Positions 8,501 to 16,627 are shown, numbered from the stretch's first letter. The stretch: DNA of 18,638 bases from Phoronis ovalis (GCA_028565635.1 JAOXYB010017642.1:1-18638); one strand, 5' to 3'. Numbers and translations: made by a program. Notes: generated by a model from the sequence alone, not told the origin.

Positions 8501-9251
8501 TAATCATAAAATTAACCTATTACTGTTCAATCATATACATTGCAGAAGTTGCTGTATTTCTGTCTGAGAGCTAACTAATTTTAACTCAAAATTTCAGGTG
8601 TGATTTGAGCTCTATAATACACTGGTCGAAATGTCAGTATTTTTTTATTGTGTTTTGTGTATTATTGTAAGCCATCTAGTGCATAAATACTACAAATTTA
8701 AATGTAATATGCAAACTACATATCTGGTGATATCATTAATAGGATATTCCTACTTTATAATTTATATTTAAACTCCGTGTTTGATAATAATTAAGAAGCA
8801 CATGCATCTTAGAGAAAAAATACAAGTAGCGTATCAAAAGAAAGCTTGTATAATTATGCAAAAACAAAATAGACACGTGAAGAAAGCAGAAGCCTGAATG
8901 GCAGAAAGTTGAACTGCATCAGTTCTTACAAGCTCCCCATGTTTAGTGTCAATACTATTTTTAGTTTTGAAGTATAAGACTTAAGTTGTTTTCTTTCAGC
9001 AATTCCTAAATCCTAATGCGGATCCCTCAGCCTTTGCAAGTGCAGATGGTTCCATTGCTAAATTTCTTCAAGAATTGTCTGGTGGTGGTGGTGGTGATAA
9101 TTTATCTTCAATGGACTCTTTCACTTTGGAAACTGTCAACTCAAATGATTTCCAGTATGATATATCTGGTAGTATAGGAGCAAATGTGAATGTGGGTGAA
9201 ACTGAAATGCCTCCTGACTTCAAAGCACTTCAAGACATGAATTATCAGTAG
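2412..9251 (+). CDS. rel: Rel/Dorsal/RelA-type NF-kappa-B transcription factor (5' end missing)
   Basis: Twelve exons join in a continuous frame: 2412-2525, 3139-3455, 3806-3954, 4557-4648, 4911-5045, 5439-5537, 5910-6001, 6609-6747, 7358-7447, 7986-8078, 8319-8479 and 9000-9251. All introns are GT-AG. The visible product is about 577 residues. Order: a Ser/Gln/Met-rich N-terminal region of about 100 residues; a Rel homology domain starting near nt 3330 with the DNA-contact motif [17 protein letters not shown]; conserved [11 protein letters not shown] and GIQCAKKKD; the dimerisation half with [11 protein letters not shown] and [16 protein letters not shown]; the PKA-type site RRPSDKE; the nuclear localisation signal KRKRK; and a Gly/Thr/Gln- then Ser-rich C-terminus. 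There are no ankyrin repeats, and the RSAG-type contact loop is Rel-class, not p50/p105-class. In this family such proteins bind kappa-B sites as dimers, are held in the cytoplasm by I-kappa-B and drive immune and developmental genes. The first coding exon was not found. Apart from the MITE copies and the kappa-B cluster, the introns hold nothing I can identify. Confidence 0.96.
3139..3455 (+). CDS. rel: Rel exon: Gln/Met-rich linker and start of Rel homology domain
   Basis: 317 nt, phase 1 in and phase 0 out. The first 60 or so residues are low-complexity and rich in Gln, Met and Ser. The Rel homology domain starts with [20 protein letters not shown]. The recognition loop R-F-R-Y-x-C-E-G-R and the AGSIPGE that follows are family hallmarks. 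Confidence 0.95.
3806..3954 (+). CDS. rel: Rel exon: N-terminal RHD
   Basis: 149 nt, acceptor TTTTTAG, donor GTAAGT. It encodes a strand-rich segment with [10 protein letters not shown] and then [19 protein letters not shown], which aligns with the PHPHELVGKDC block of RelA and Dorsal. Confidence 0.95.
3960..3967. repeat. Target-site duplication of MITE copy 2, left (TTAGATTT)
   Basis: This matches TTAGATTA at 4400-4407 in seven of eight bases. Its first T is the last base of the GTAAGT splice donor at 3955-3960. Confidence 0.65.
3968..4399 (-). mobile_element. MITE-like DNA transposon, copy 2, reversed (432 bp)
   Basis: The reverse complement of this stretch reads like copy 1 end to end: a C/G-rich tip, CAGAATAGCTGG, TTTGTTA, GGGTGAAAGGGTAT, TTTTTCAGCA, TTTTTACTACCT, then TTTTGAGCTCAT and the other terminal repeat. 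It is shorter and more diverged than copy 1. It is flanked by a 7-of-8 target duplication. Its 67-codon open frame (3974-4177) is element sequence, not a gene. It occupies most of the intron between the exons at 3806 and 4557. Confidence 0.82.
4557..4648 (+). CDS. rel: Rel exon: RHD linker segment
   Basis: 92 nt; joins across a split Thr codon (AC|G). It encodes [20 protein letters not shown] and then an Arg/Lys stretch, equivalent to the LGIQCVKKRDLEQAI region of vertebrate RelA. Confidence 0.94.
4911..5045 (+). CDS. rel: Rel exon: end of N-terminal RHD
   Basis: 135 nt, phase 1 to phase 1. It encodes the [20 protein letters not shown] block and [11 protein letters not shown], matching the VRLCFQV and LSHPIFD blocks of Rel proteins. 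Confidence 0.95.
5439..5537 (+). CDS. rel: Rel exon: start of dimerisation (IPT) domain
   Basis: 99 nt, phase 1 to phase 1, acceptor TTCCAG. It encodes [20 protein letters not shown] and then [10 protein letters not shown], the conserved first strands of the C-terminal RHD half. Confidence 0.95.
5910..6001 (+). CDS. rel: Rel exon: dimerisation domain
   Basis: 92 nt, phase 1 to phase 0. It encodes [20 protein letters not shown] and then [11 protein letters not shown], the IEVRFY...W...ADVHRQ block of the family. The donor is GTAAAA. Confidence 0.95.
6609..6747 (+). CDS. rel: Rel exon: dimerisation domain with PKA-type site
   Basis: 139 nt. It encodes [20 protein letters not shown] and then [12 protein letters not shown]...FQYIPND. 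RRPS (6684-6695) corresponds to the kinase site around Ser276 of RelA. The acceptor is TTTATGAAG, an AAG instead of the usual CAG/TAG, but continuity with the VHRQ|VAIVF block fixes it. Confidence 0.95.
7358..7447 (+). CDS. rel: Rel exon: nuclear localisation signal
   Basis: 90 nt, phase 1 to phase 1. It encodes [20 protein letters not shown] and a short tail. KRKRK (7372-7386) is the nuclear localisation signal that follows the RHD in this family and is masked by I-kappa-B. Confidence 0.93.
7986..8078 (+). CDS. rel: Rel exon: C-terminal region, charged segment
   Basis: 93 nt, phase 1 to phase 1, acceptor TTGTAG, donor GTAAGT. It encodes a Lys/Arg/Gln-rich, probably helical segment ([16 protein letters not shown]). 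I recognise no domain in it. Confidence 0.85.
8319..8479 (+). CDS. rel: Rel exon: Gly/Thr/Gln-rich C-terminal region
   Basis: 161 nt, phase 1 to phase 0. Low-complexity sequence rich in Gly, Thr, Ser and Gln ([20 protein letters not shown]), as expected of a disordered transactivation region. Confidence 0.87.
9000..9251 (+). CDS. rel: Rel terminal exon, stop TAG at 9249
   Basis: 252 nt, acceptor TTTCAG. It encodes 83 residues rich in Ser, Asp, Asn and Phe, including a five-glycine run from five GGT codons (9081-9095). It ends [13 protein letters not shown]. Spaced acidic and bulky hydrophobic residues fit a transactivation segment, but this is inference. Confidence 0.92.
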   Translation, partial: QFLNPNADPSAFASADGSIAKFLQELSGGGGGDNLSSMDSFTLETVNSNDFQYDISGSIGANVNVGETEMPPDFKALQDMNYQ

Positions 9252-9547
9252 TAAAAAGTGGCTTGCACTTACAAGTAATTCAGGAAAGTTTTAATGGGGG
9301 GCAGTCATTGTGTGGGTGGTACTACTTTGTTAATGTGTCTTTATTGTTGTGCATTAGGCAAGCCATTTAATATCAATGTACTTGTGTATGTGTTAGTGCT
9401 ATTTGACTTTTTACTGTTTTCAAGCTGTGTTAGTTATGGGTTAACTATCAGTAGTATCTCCTGATATAGAGAAAAGGATATGGCATTTGATGTCACCCAT
9501 ACTGGTCATGTAAATTGTAAATAATGTACATTTTATTATATAATAAA
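9252..9547 (+). terminator. Rel 3' UTR with polyadenylation signal
   Basis: A non-coding stretch follows the TAG stop, with the canonical AATAAA at 9542-9547. No other canonical signal lies between the stop and this one. Confidence 0.55.
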
Positions 9548-11999
9548 TGTATATGATAATTTAATTTTTAACTACTTATTCAATACATTGCATTTACAGG
9601 ACGATAGTATGAAACTTTAGTAGCTGTGGCTTACTCAACGAAGCATGTGTGAAATGTACATTTTTGTGGTGAATTTTTTTTGCAGACAGTGTTTAACTCT
9701 TTGTGACTCTGTGCAATTGAGCAAAAAATGAATTTTTCAACATTATGTTTTTGTACCTTTACCAAAGCATGTCATAAGCTAAGCTTTGTGTGTAAATGTC
9801 AAACTGTAAATATTTTTCATATTTTAAATTTTTATAAAATTATATTAAAATATAATTTTATACCTAGTTGTGGTTTCTCTCCTTATGCATCAGAAACCAA
9901 ATACGTTAATCACATAATGAAATTTATTGGCGGCAGTGATGTAAACTATTCCAGTGAAACTTTCTGTTAAAATCTAATGATAATAGCGTACCTTTATATT
10001 GCAATCCTGTATTGCAAAAATATCCCCTTTCCCTCATCATTATATAATCAGAGAACATAATAAGTGACTGTCAGTGAATAAGACAAGTTCAATTTAGTTA
10101 CTATGGACAATGGTATGTACATTACCGAAAGCACTAAAGAACTGATACTAAGTGCCATCATACCCTCCCCAGTTCTGTATCTGGCAGATAAAATAGTTTT
10201 GTCATTCATGACACTTTATGTGAACTTCTGTCCTTTTGATGGAATAGTTTAGACAATATACATATGTCAAATTATTTTCATATTGCAATGATAAACTACG
10301 AATTAGTTTAAATGTTCAATTTCTGGCCCCTGGCAGTTTTCAAAAAGCATTGTAAGAATGTAGTAAAACCTGTCAGATACTTGTCATTCGATTATGGTCC
10401 ACCTGGTGGCAGCTATGTAAATGTTGTACCCTTCCTCGATGAAAAATGGTAGTCGAAGACACGCCAAATTTTTTAACGGTATGATTTATTGGTCAAACAA
10501 AATATAATGATGCAAATCTGTTGGATTGTGCAAATACTTGGTATCGTTTTTATAGCAACGCAAACTTCATATTTTATACTTCATACTTGTTCATATGACG
10601 GTGCTTTTAATAGTCTTACGACGAAGCAGCCATGAAACGTTGATATATCCTTTTGACGTCAACTAACGCAAAGTTTATTTTAAAGTAATGTTATTCTTAA
10701 TTGGCATTTTTAATCCCTTTGCTAAGACGATTTATAAAACAGACAACACGAGAATCATAATACCCCTAACGCAATTTAATTAAGAATATTTGTTAAAAAT
10801 AAGCCTTTTTAAATACTCAGGCTGCAAATAACTGCAATATAGTTAATTACAATTCTTACAACTACTAATAGCCACACATACAATTGCCTACAACTTCAAA
10901 ATGAATTAAGAAATTTTGATATTTCCTGTCAAAAAAAATGTAATACATACCAGATTGTGGATGGCCCCATGTCAAGAGGTTATAAATAAACACCCTCGAC
11001 AGGTTATGAATTTAAATATTCATTTTATATTTATTGAATAATTATTAACATTTATGGTACATTATGCCCTGTTGCACTTAAAATTTGAAAAAAAAATCTT
11101 AAAGTACGCATTTTAAAAGGAAAATATAGATAGGGTCTAAACTGAGATTGACAGCTATATGAAAAACGGTTTACCTCATAGTTTACCATAAGAATTTAAT
11201 CATCGTTAGAGTTATGATATTAATGTGTCTATCTAATATTACTATTAACGTTTTTGAGCGGGTTCAAGCAAATAATGTCATTACTAAAGTAAATCCCACT
11301 GTCACACCTCTCTAATCTTATGTTATTTTAATTGTTTTAGTGAAACTTTTCTAAAAAAAACGGCACCAAAAATTCTGAAATTTAAAATCCTGTTTCTTGT
11401 AATGTACTATATCCTCTAAGACGTTTTCAAAGGTACACGGTGGAGTGCAGTATATATACTTTGCAAATCTTCGTGTTAATCACACCAGATGGCAATTGTG
11501 TTCCTCAGAAAATGATTTTGTTATAACTTGCATAAAGTATCATATTTGTCATTAAAAACTACTCGTAATCAAATACCATAACGTGAATAAACGAGAAATA
11601 TTATTACCCCAGGAACCATGGGTATAAAAAGCAGTGTCAACAAAATCTGTTGCACTTGATCACTGAACTGAACATAACGTAGTGTGGTGAGTAATCGACC
11701 TATAATATGGTAACTTTCAAGTGTTTTGTCTGTTGCTTTCAATGACACTGCTAAATAAATGGTCGAAACTATTGTCACTTAATCATTTGAAAGTCATTTG
11801 TTTGAAATACACACCTTATTAACCGTATATTTATTACCCAGAAATGTGCGTCAAAAGTGCAAATACCATTGACGTGTTTCTTGCAGTAGCGTTAAACATG
11901 ATAGATAAAGTTTGCAGGTTTAGCACGCGGAAATAACAGTAGTAAAAAATGTAGCAACAATATTGTGTTTGTTTCTTTGCCGTTTTTTTAATAAAATAA
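9548..11999. other. Intergenic DNA, no gene supported
   Basis: AT-rich sequence with only short open frames (for example 9728-9970 and 11569-11778 reverse) that show no recognisable protein. Two motif-level items stand out: a full CRE palindrome TTGACGTCAA at 10653-10662, and a TATA-like TATAAAAA at 11623-11630 followed by a GTGAGT at 11687-11692. Confidence 0.5.
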
Positions 12000-12250
12000 G
12001 GCAACGATGAATTGGTTAAGCCACGTTTTCAAATACTTTATTATTGCGCCCGTTTGGACTACCAGCAATTCATTTCTTCATATCGTCTTCGAATTGTGCC
12101 AAAATTGGGAATAAAGACGTAAAGAGTGACGCAGCCAATCTCTGCGACATAAAGTGTTTGGTACCGGATATCTTGTTATGGTGGCGAGTACAGCACAGTA
12201 CAACTTATTTGAACTACAAACTTCATGTCAAAAAAATGAATAATAAGTAA
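11997..12250 (-). other. CpG-richer open patch, possible decayed exon or mobile-element relic
   Basis: This patch is visibly richer in G+C and CpG than its flanks and is largely open on both strands. On the minus strand a 44-codon frame ends at TGA with LFTSLFPILAQFEDDMKK. Beyond that single TGA the same frame continues with IAGSPNGRNNKVFENVA to a TAA. The plus strand has 68 open codons at 12044-12250. I do not recognise either protein and see no splice structure that I would defend. A broken coding remnant on the minus strand is the best reading. Confidence 0.25.
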
Positions 12251-13383
12251 ATGAAAAAGTAACTTAGTAAAATGTATTCGATGTGTAGCCATCTCTGGGT
12301 AAAAACTCACATTTTTCTTCAAAAAAATATTTATATAAGTCTAACGCCCCTGCAGGCATAAAGCTGAATATTGGACAAAATTATTTATACACTAATAGCT
12401 CCAAAATCAGTTTCAGATTTTCTTTGCTTTTGTTTAGCTTTTAAACAAAGCTCTTTTTAAGGTGAGCCAAAACTAAGAAAATATTAATAAAAATACTTTG
12501 TTGGTTGCACGAAAAACTTCATATTAGGGCACAGTGTAGGGTGCCAAGTAAGGTGATGACTCAAAATCAATTTCTTAAACTAGTCAATATAAAAATAATA
12601 AATACATAACACGACATGTTTTTACCGATATTGCAATGCCCAGCACATTAGTTCCTGCACAATCAATTTATTTCCTTATATACTTAAACTAAGATTTATT
12701 TTCACATGGCGACTTTTAACGTTAGCTATATGCAGAGAATGCATTCGATACAATGGTAGCTGCGTCTATGGTCTGTTTTCGCTTTAATTTCCAAAAGTAT
12801 CAGAATTAAAAAAGTCACTTTACGCAACTCATGAACTATTAAACCCAGTTTGCAATACATATCTTCTATATCTCGGCATACGCTAAAACTGTGGAACTAA
12901 TAGAGAGGATAAGAAAAAAAATCACTTGTACGGAGGCTCACAGAATTGCAAAACAATTAGTTACAGTTTGATTTATTGTAATTTTATCCCACTAGACATA
13001 GATGATAAAACAACAAGCACAAAGTCTAAAAATATATTATAATATTAGTAAGCTACATGTACAAGTTCTTTAAAAACTTGTAGCTAATCATTTCTAAAAG
13101 GGTTCTCTCGGTTCAGACTTAGGGTAGTTTTGCTTCATTGGTATCATTCAAACACAGATATATCACTATATCTCACTCTGTACGGCACCGAATTGTTTAT
13201 GTAAATATTATGGAAATGAAACACTGAAGATGTACAGTACGGTTGATTGTTACTATTAATTATATACTTTTTCTATAAATGTATACATATTTATAAGTTA
13301 CAAAGTACAAGATCATCATACAGTACATATTAAAAATACAAGCTATAATTCTATATGAATACTCTATTAATATAACAATTAGT
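12251..13383. other. Intergenic DNA, nothing identified
   Basis: AT-rich, with dense stops in all frames. I see no tRNA-like box motifs, coding blocks or strong repeats. Confidence 0.5.
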
Positions 13384-13446
13384 ATAATAATAATAATGAA
13401 ATACTATTTTTATTATGCTAATCATTATTATAATAATAATAATAAT
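13384..13446. repeat. TAA/TTA microsatellite with inverted halves
   Basis: TAATAATAATAATGA near 13387-13399 faces TCATTATTATAATAATAATA from 13423, so the two halves can fold back on each other. Confidence 0.75.
13409..13414 (-). terminator. Candidate polyadenylation signal of the Cys-rich gene
   Basis: TTTATT on the plus strand is AATAAA on the minus strand, about 555 nt after the stop of the gene at 13968-14570. It is the nearest canonical signal I found, but it lies in AT-rich repeat DNA, so chance is possible. Confidence 0.3.
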
Positions 13447-13967
13447 GTGCATATTATTTGCTATTTTTACCTGTGTAAAAATTTATAATTAACAGTTACT
13501 GAGTATATATCATTATGTAAACTTTCTAACAACTGGAGATAAAATAAATACGATAAGATATTTTTGAGGAAAACACTCAATTTTAGATGAACTTTGATGT
13601 ACATTTTGCAAAAAATTAACTTCCCTTCTTATATCCAAAATTACTCTCAACGTCAAACCAGATAGGTCTAAGAAATGCATTCGTACCATGTTTCAAAACC
13701 AAGTTATTAAGTAGTAATTTACGATATGCCTGACATATACGTTTCGCCCAAAGCAACTATGTAACACGGAATACGAGTACTTTATACGATAATTATACTA
13801 AAACGTATTAATCATAAGAAAATTATAAAACTTCAATTTTAGAATGAACTCTTTTTGTTTGTGCTAAGTTTGAAAATGATGGATGGCAAAATCTACATAC
13901 ACACCCTTATACAATTTTAAAGTTATTTTGCATCATATCTGTCTATTTACTGTGTTCGTGGTATCTC

Positions 13968-14570
13968 CTACTTTTTAGTCCGAGTCAATTGTTTTTCAAG
14001 AGCTTGTAGTTCTCTGTCGGTTAATTCCTTCGAGGAAGAAGATCGTTGTGAACCAAAAATAAAATCGTAATTGGGAGTAACGCAATAATACCTTCCGTAA
14101 AACACTGTCTGGTATCTGTAAGAATTATCCTCGTAGTATTTATAATCACGGTATTTATAATCATAATCATGACGCTTCTTTCTTTTTACCCCAGCCCCAG
14201 GATCGGTACAGCAAAATGTCCCTTGCGACGTTTCACAATTATTGAAATCATGGGAACATGGGACTGCTGGATCGGAACATCCAATCAAAATTGGTTCCGT
14301 ACAACAATTTGTCGCACGCGTAACATTGTACAGCTCGATATGTCGGCTGGGTTGTCCCCTAGTGCAATCATCGTAATAGAATTGATTTAAGCAGCAGTAT
14401 GAAAAAGATCCAAACGGTGGTGTGTATTCAGCAGCACATTTTTCACAGTCTTGAAAAATGGTAATTTTATTTACTCCATGTACGAAACATGGATCATCGG
14501 GTGTAATAGTCACAAGTCGAACTTTCGCAACTAACAGGCTCAAAATGAACACATGAACTTTAAACTTCAT
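13968..14570 (-). CDS. Secreted cysteine-rich protein with tyrosine-rich basic tail, family unknown
   Basis: A single exon encodes 200 residues ending at TAG. The start MKFKVHVFILSLLVAKV has a hydrophobic core typical of a signal peptide, with cleavage expected around residues 15-23. The body (28-121) has 13 cysteines, including three CC pairs at 59-60, 89-90 and 120-121; a fourteenth cysteine is at 163. There is one N-glycosylation sequon, NVT at 82. KRKKR (129-133) looks like a proprotein-convertase site. After it, residues 134-162 hold 11 tyrosines alternating with Asp, Lys and Arg (DYDYKYRDYKYY). The last 25 residues are polar and charged. I recognise no named domain. Secretion and disulphide bonding are inferred. 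Tyr/Lys-rich tails are known in some molluscan matrix and adhesive proteins, but no such role can be claimed here. The ATG follows a splice acceptor by one base, and the neighbour at 16542 is divergent. Confidence 0.8.
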   Translation of the reverse strand: MKFKVHVFILSLLVAKVRLVTITPDDPCFVHGVNKITIFQDCEKCAAEYTPPFGSFSYCCLNQFYYDDCTRGQPSRHIELYNVTRATNCCTEPILIGCSDPAVPCSHDFNNCETSQGTFCCTDPGAGVKRKKRHDYDYKYRDYKYYEDNSYRYQTVFYGRYYCVTPNYDFIFGSQRSSSSKELTDRELQALEKQLTRTKK

Positions 14571-14592
14571 CCTAAAAAGAAAAAAAAAACAT
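14571..14592 (-). other. Splice acceptor immediately before the start codon
   Basis: Read on the minus strand, a run of T with one C leads to TTTTTAG, then G, then ATG. This is a strong polypyrimidine tract and acceptor, so the coding exon probably starts one base before the ATG and an upstream 5' UTR exon exists. Confidence 0.65.
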
Positions 14593-14712
14593 TATTGTTA
14601 CGCCAGTTTCTACAATTTTAATCCTTTAAAACTGATTCATACAGGAAAAAAGTAATCTAGAAAATCATGCAAAAGCGTAAAAAAATCATATTTAATCCAC
14701 TTGACATTATCA

Positions 14713-14745
14713 AATTTAGCTGATGTTTATAAATCCAAACAATTT
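14713..14745 (+). repeat. 33-bp inverted repeat, arm 1
   Basis: AATTTAGCTGATGTTTATAA and the following 13 bases are the reverse complement of 15503-15535 with a single mismatch. Confidence 0.85.
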
Positions 14746-14835
14746 CAAGATTGTTCGCTGTCAAACTGAATTTAGAAAAAATGTTATTTTTATAAATGAC
14801 AAGTTTTAAGGAGCTTAATGTTTTATCGGGCGCAC

Positions 14836-14925
14836 CTTTAATCTTCTGTGAATAACTCAAACGTAAGCAGTGTAACAATATTGAGTACAGTAAGTTGTTC
14901 CTCTCGCTTCTTGTGCACGTCGTAA
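14836..14925 (-). other. Proposed 5' UTR exon of the Cys-rich gene
   Basis: On the minus strand a TATA box near 14950 would start transcription near 14925. A donor AAAG|GTGCGC ends an exon at 14836. This exon contains no ATG, so after splicing to 14571 the first ATG would be the predicted start codon. The intron would be about 264 nt. The donor is only fair, and better donors (CAG|GTAAGC near 15385) exist further upstream, so the exact exon is uncertain. Confidence 0.35.
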
Positions 14926-14948
14926 TGACAATTTCTGCGCCCGGGTTG

Positions 14949-14957
14949 CTTTATATA
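14949..14957 (-). promoter_or_regulatory. TATA box, minus strand (TATATAAAG)
   Basis: TATATAAAG reads toward the Cys-rich gene and is followed by a GC-richer stretch. It is placed plausibly for a start near 14925. No transcript evidence is available. Confidence 0.4.
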
Positions 14958-15078
14958 ATTAAATATTAATAAATTGACCAGATTTCAAGTATCTGAAGGT
15001 CACATTAGAGGTTAAAGTACTTTTTATGCAGTATAAATGATTATCTGTCACAAACAACTAAATTTGTAGGCAAATTGA

Positions 15079-15122
15079 CGTTTCATCTTCTTGCGAAATT
15101 TTCTAAAGTAGAAGATGAAACG
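15079..15122. repeat. Perfect 13-bp hairpin with 18-nt loop
   Basis: CGTTTCATCTTCT (15079-15091) is the exact reverse complement of AGAAGATGAAACG (15110-15122). Confidence 0.85.
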
Positions 15123-15480
15123 AAATTTTATTTATGTATTACATCATTACCAACCTGATCAATTTATTTATTTAATCAATGATGAAGCTGCTTTTTTAAA
15201 AATAAACCTATTAAAATATAAATTTCAGATGCAGAATTCACAATTATTTTATTATAATTAATTTAAGTCTAATAAAAGTAATGATGGGGCTATATTATGA
15301 TAATCTTTGTAGTCTTATTTATACGGTTTGATAAAAATAATAAATATCAGTGGTTTCGGCATTCATGTACAGCTTCGTTAGCTTACCTGCATTTACATAA
15401 ACAAAGATAACCATTTTTGGATAAATTTTACTTAATACTTGGGTTTGATACAGATAGTTATTTTATTATTTCAAAGTTAC

Positions 15481-15556
15481 GTTTAAAATTAAATTAAATT
15501 TTAAATTGTTTGGATTTATAAATATCAGCTAAATTAAATTTAAATTTAAATTATAA
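15481..15556. repeat. AAATT-type simple sequence interrupted by the 33-bp repeat arm
   Basis: Runs of AAATTAAATTTTAAATT and TAAATTTAAATTTAAATTAT lie on both sides of the inverted-repeat arm at 15503-15535. Confidence 0.6.
15503..15535 (-). repeat. 33-bp inverted repeat, arm 2
   Basis: The reverse complement matches 14713-14745 in 32 of 33 bases. A shorter related string, TATCAGCTAAGTTA, occurs once more near 15627. Confidence 0.85.
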
Positions 15557-16383
15557 GTAATGAATTATCGATAGGTAATTACCTCCAATAATTGTGTAGA
15601 ATTGCTTGTCAGGACGATCAGCGGAGTATCAGCTAAGTTATACTATTTTCAATCTGTTACAGGCTCCAAAGAAAAAAAAAATTCAATAAAAAATATAAAA
15701 ATGTTATTCCTATTTTTAAGTGTATGTCATTGTTTGCATTGCGGCCGTGGCCAGTAAATCACCTCTTGTTTGACAAGAACGGAAAAAAAATTAAATGAAT
15801 GATTATAAAATATTTAAATACGCATGTATAACGCTAATTTGTATTTTGTTTTGTGTCAGTGTCATATAAAAAGCCAATTTCTCATAGTTAATTATATGAA
15901 ACGATGCAAATATAATATAATAAAGCAAATATAATAAAATGAAACGCATCATGTCTGAGAAATTAAATATTACTAACAAAATAAAACTATAATAAAAGTA
16001 TGTTATCTTTTATCTTTTGTTTTTACGAAAATCATTGCAGTTTATTTTATTTAAATAATTCCAGATATATTACGAGTGTCTTGCTACTTATGATTTTATT
16101 TTTAATGGGTATGAACGATAGAATACTAATGTAACGATAGAAACATGTAATTCTTATAAAAAACGTTTCATAAATGACATTTTTATTTATAAAATAATAA
16201 TAAATAGATTAATAATATTAGAATCTGAAATACTTTGGTAAATACTTTAGATGTACATGACTACTTTGTTTGACTCATACATATGCATGTGTATAACCAG
16301 CCGCATATAATAATTATTTAGTATTTTTAGAAAAGCAGAATGTATGTTTACCTGTCCATACTCAAATATCGGATTTTTTTTTG

Positions 16384-16403
16384 TTTTTGAAACGTTTCAA
16401 AAA
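16384..16403. promoter_or_regulatory. Perfect 20-bp palindrome
   Basis: TTTTTGAAACGTTTCAAAAA is self-complementary over all 20 bases and lies about 140 bp upstream of the ATG at 16542. The core GAAACGTTTC has interferon-response-factor-like GAAA half-sites, but the motif match is loose. Confidence 0.45.
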
Positions 16404-16426
16404 TCACGTCACGGATGGTGACGTAA
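16404..16426 (+). promoter_or_regulatory. Inverted pair of CRE-like sites in the EF-hand gene promoter
   Basis: TCACGTCA (16404-16411) and TGACGTAA (16419-16426) are inverted CRE/ATF-type sites separated by 7 bp, directly after the 20-bp palindrome and about 115 bp before the start codon. Confidence 0.45.
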
Positions 16427-16541
16427 TCAATGTTTTTTTGAAGAAAACTCGCGTGTTCATGACATTCTCAATCGCTCCCAGTGCGTTTATCGGAACGCTA
16501 AGTTAATATATGCATAAAATATAAGAAACTGGAAAGTGAAA

Positions 16542-16627
16542 ATGGAAAGCGACACGCAGGGTCCTATGAAAGACAAGAGAATGTCACGTGATCGCAGGAA
16601 GTCTAGGCGTGAGTCGAAGTCGACGAA
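16542..16627 (+). CDS. EF-hand gene coding exon 1
   Basis: The ATG at 16542 has A at -3 and G at +4. 28 codons plus two bases end at donor AA|GTATGA, which is the only junction that keeps the exon 2 frame leading into the EF-hands. A textbook donor GTGAGT at 16609 lies inside the exon and would shift the frame. The encoded peptide is Arg/Lys/Ser-rich and likely disordered. Confidence 0.75.

Larger units (their letters stand above)
14958..16383. other. Region between divergent genes, mostly AT-rich
   Basis: No gene is seen. It holds a 13-bp hairpin at 15079-15122, the second arm of the 33-bp inverted repeat at 15503-15535, and AAATT-type simple sequence at 15481-15556. Minus-strand donor-like sites near 15385, 15575 and 16350 could belong to alternative 5' UTR exons of the Cys-rich gene. 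Confidence 0.5.

Noticed and set aside
9728-9970. 80-codon open frame after the Rel gene
   Set aside because: It lies beyond the polyadenylation signal with no recognisable domain, promoter or splice context; its composition matches AT-rich non-coding DNA.
11569-11778. 69-codon minus-strand open frame with hydrophobic C-terminus
   Set aside because: No family resemblance, no good start context and no neighbouring exon. It overlaps the TATA/donor pair on the other strand and is likely chance.
14169-14390. 73-codon plus-strand open frame
   Set aside because: Antisense shadow of the Cys-rich protein exon.
14657-14878. 73-codon minus-strand open frame upstream of the Cys-rich gene
   Set aside because: It starts at a non-ATG codon and crosses the proposed donor and the inverted-repeat arm. 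It is better explained as 5' UTR and intron.
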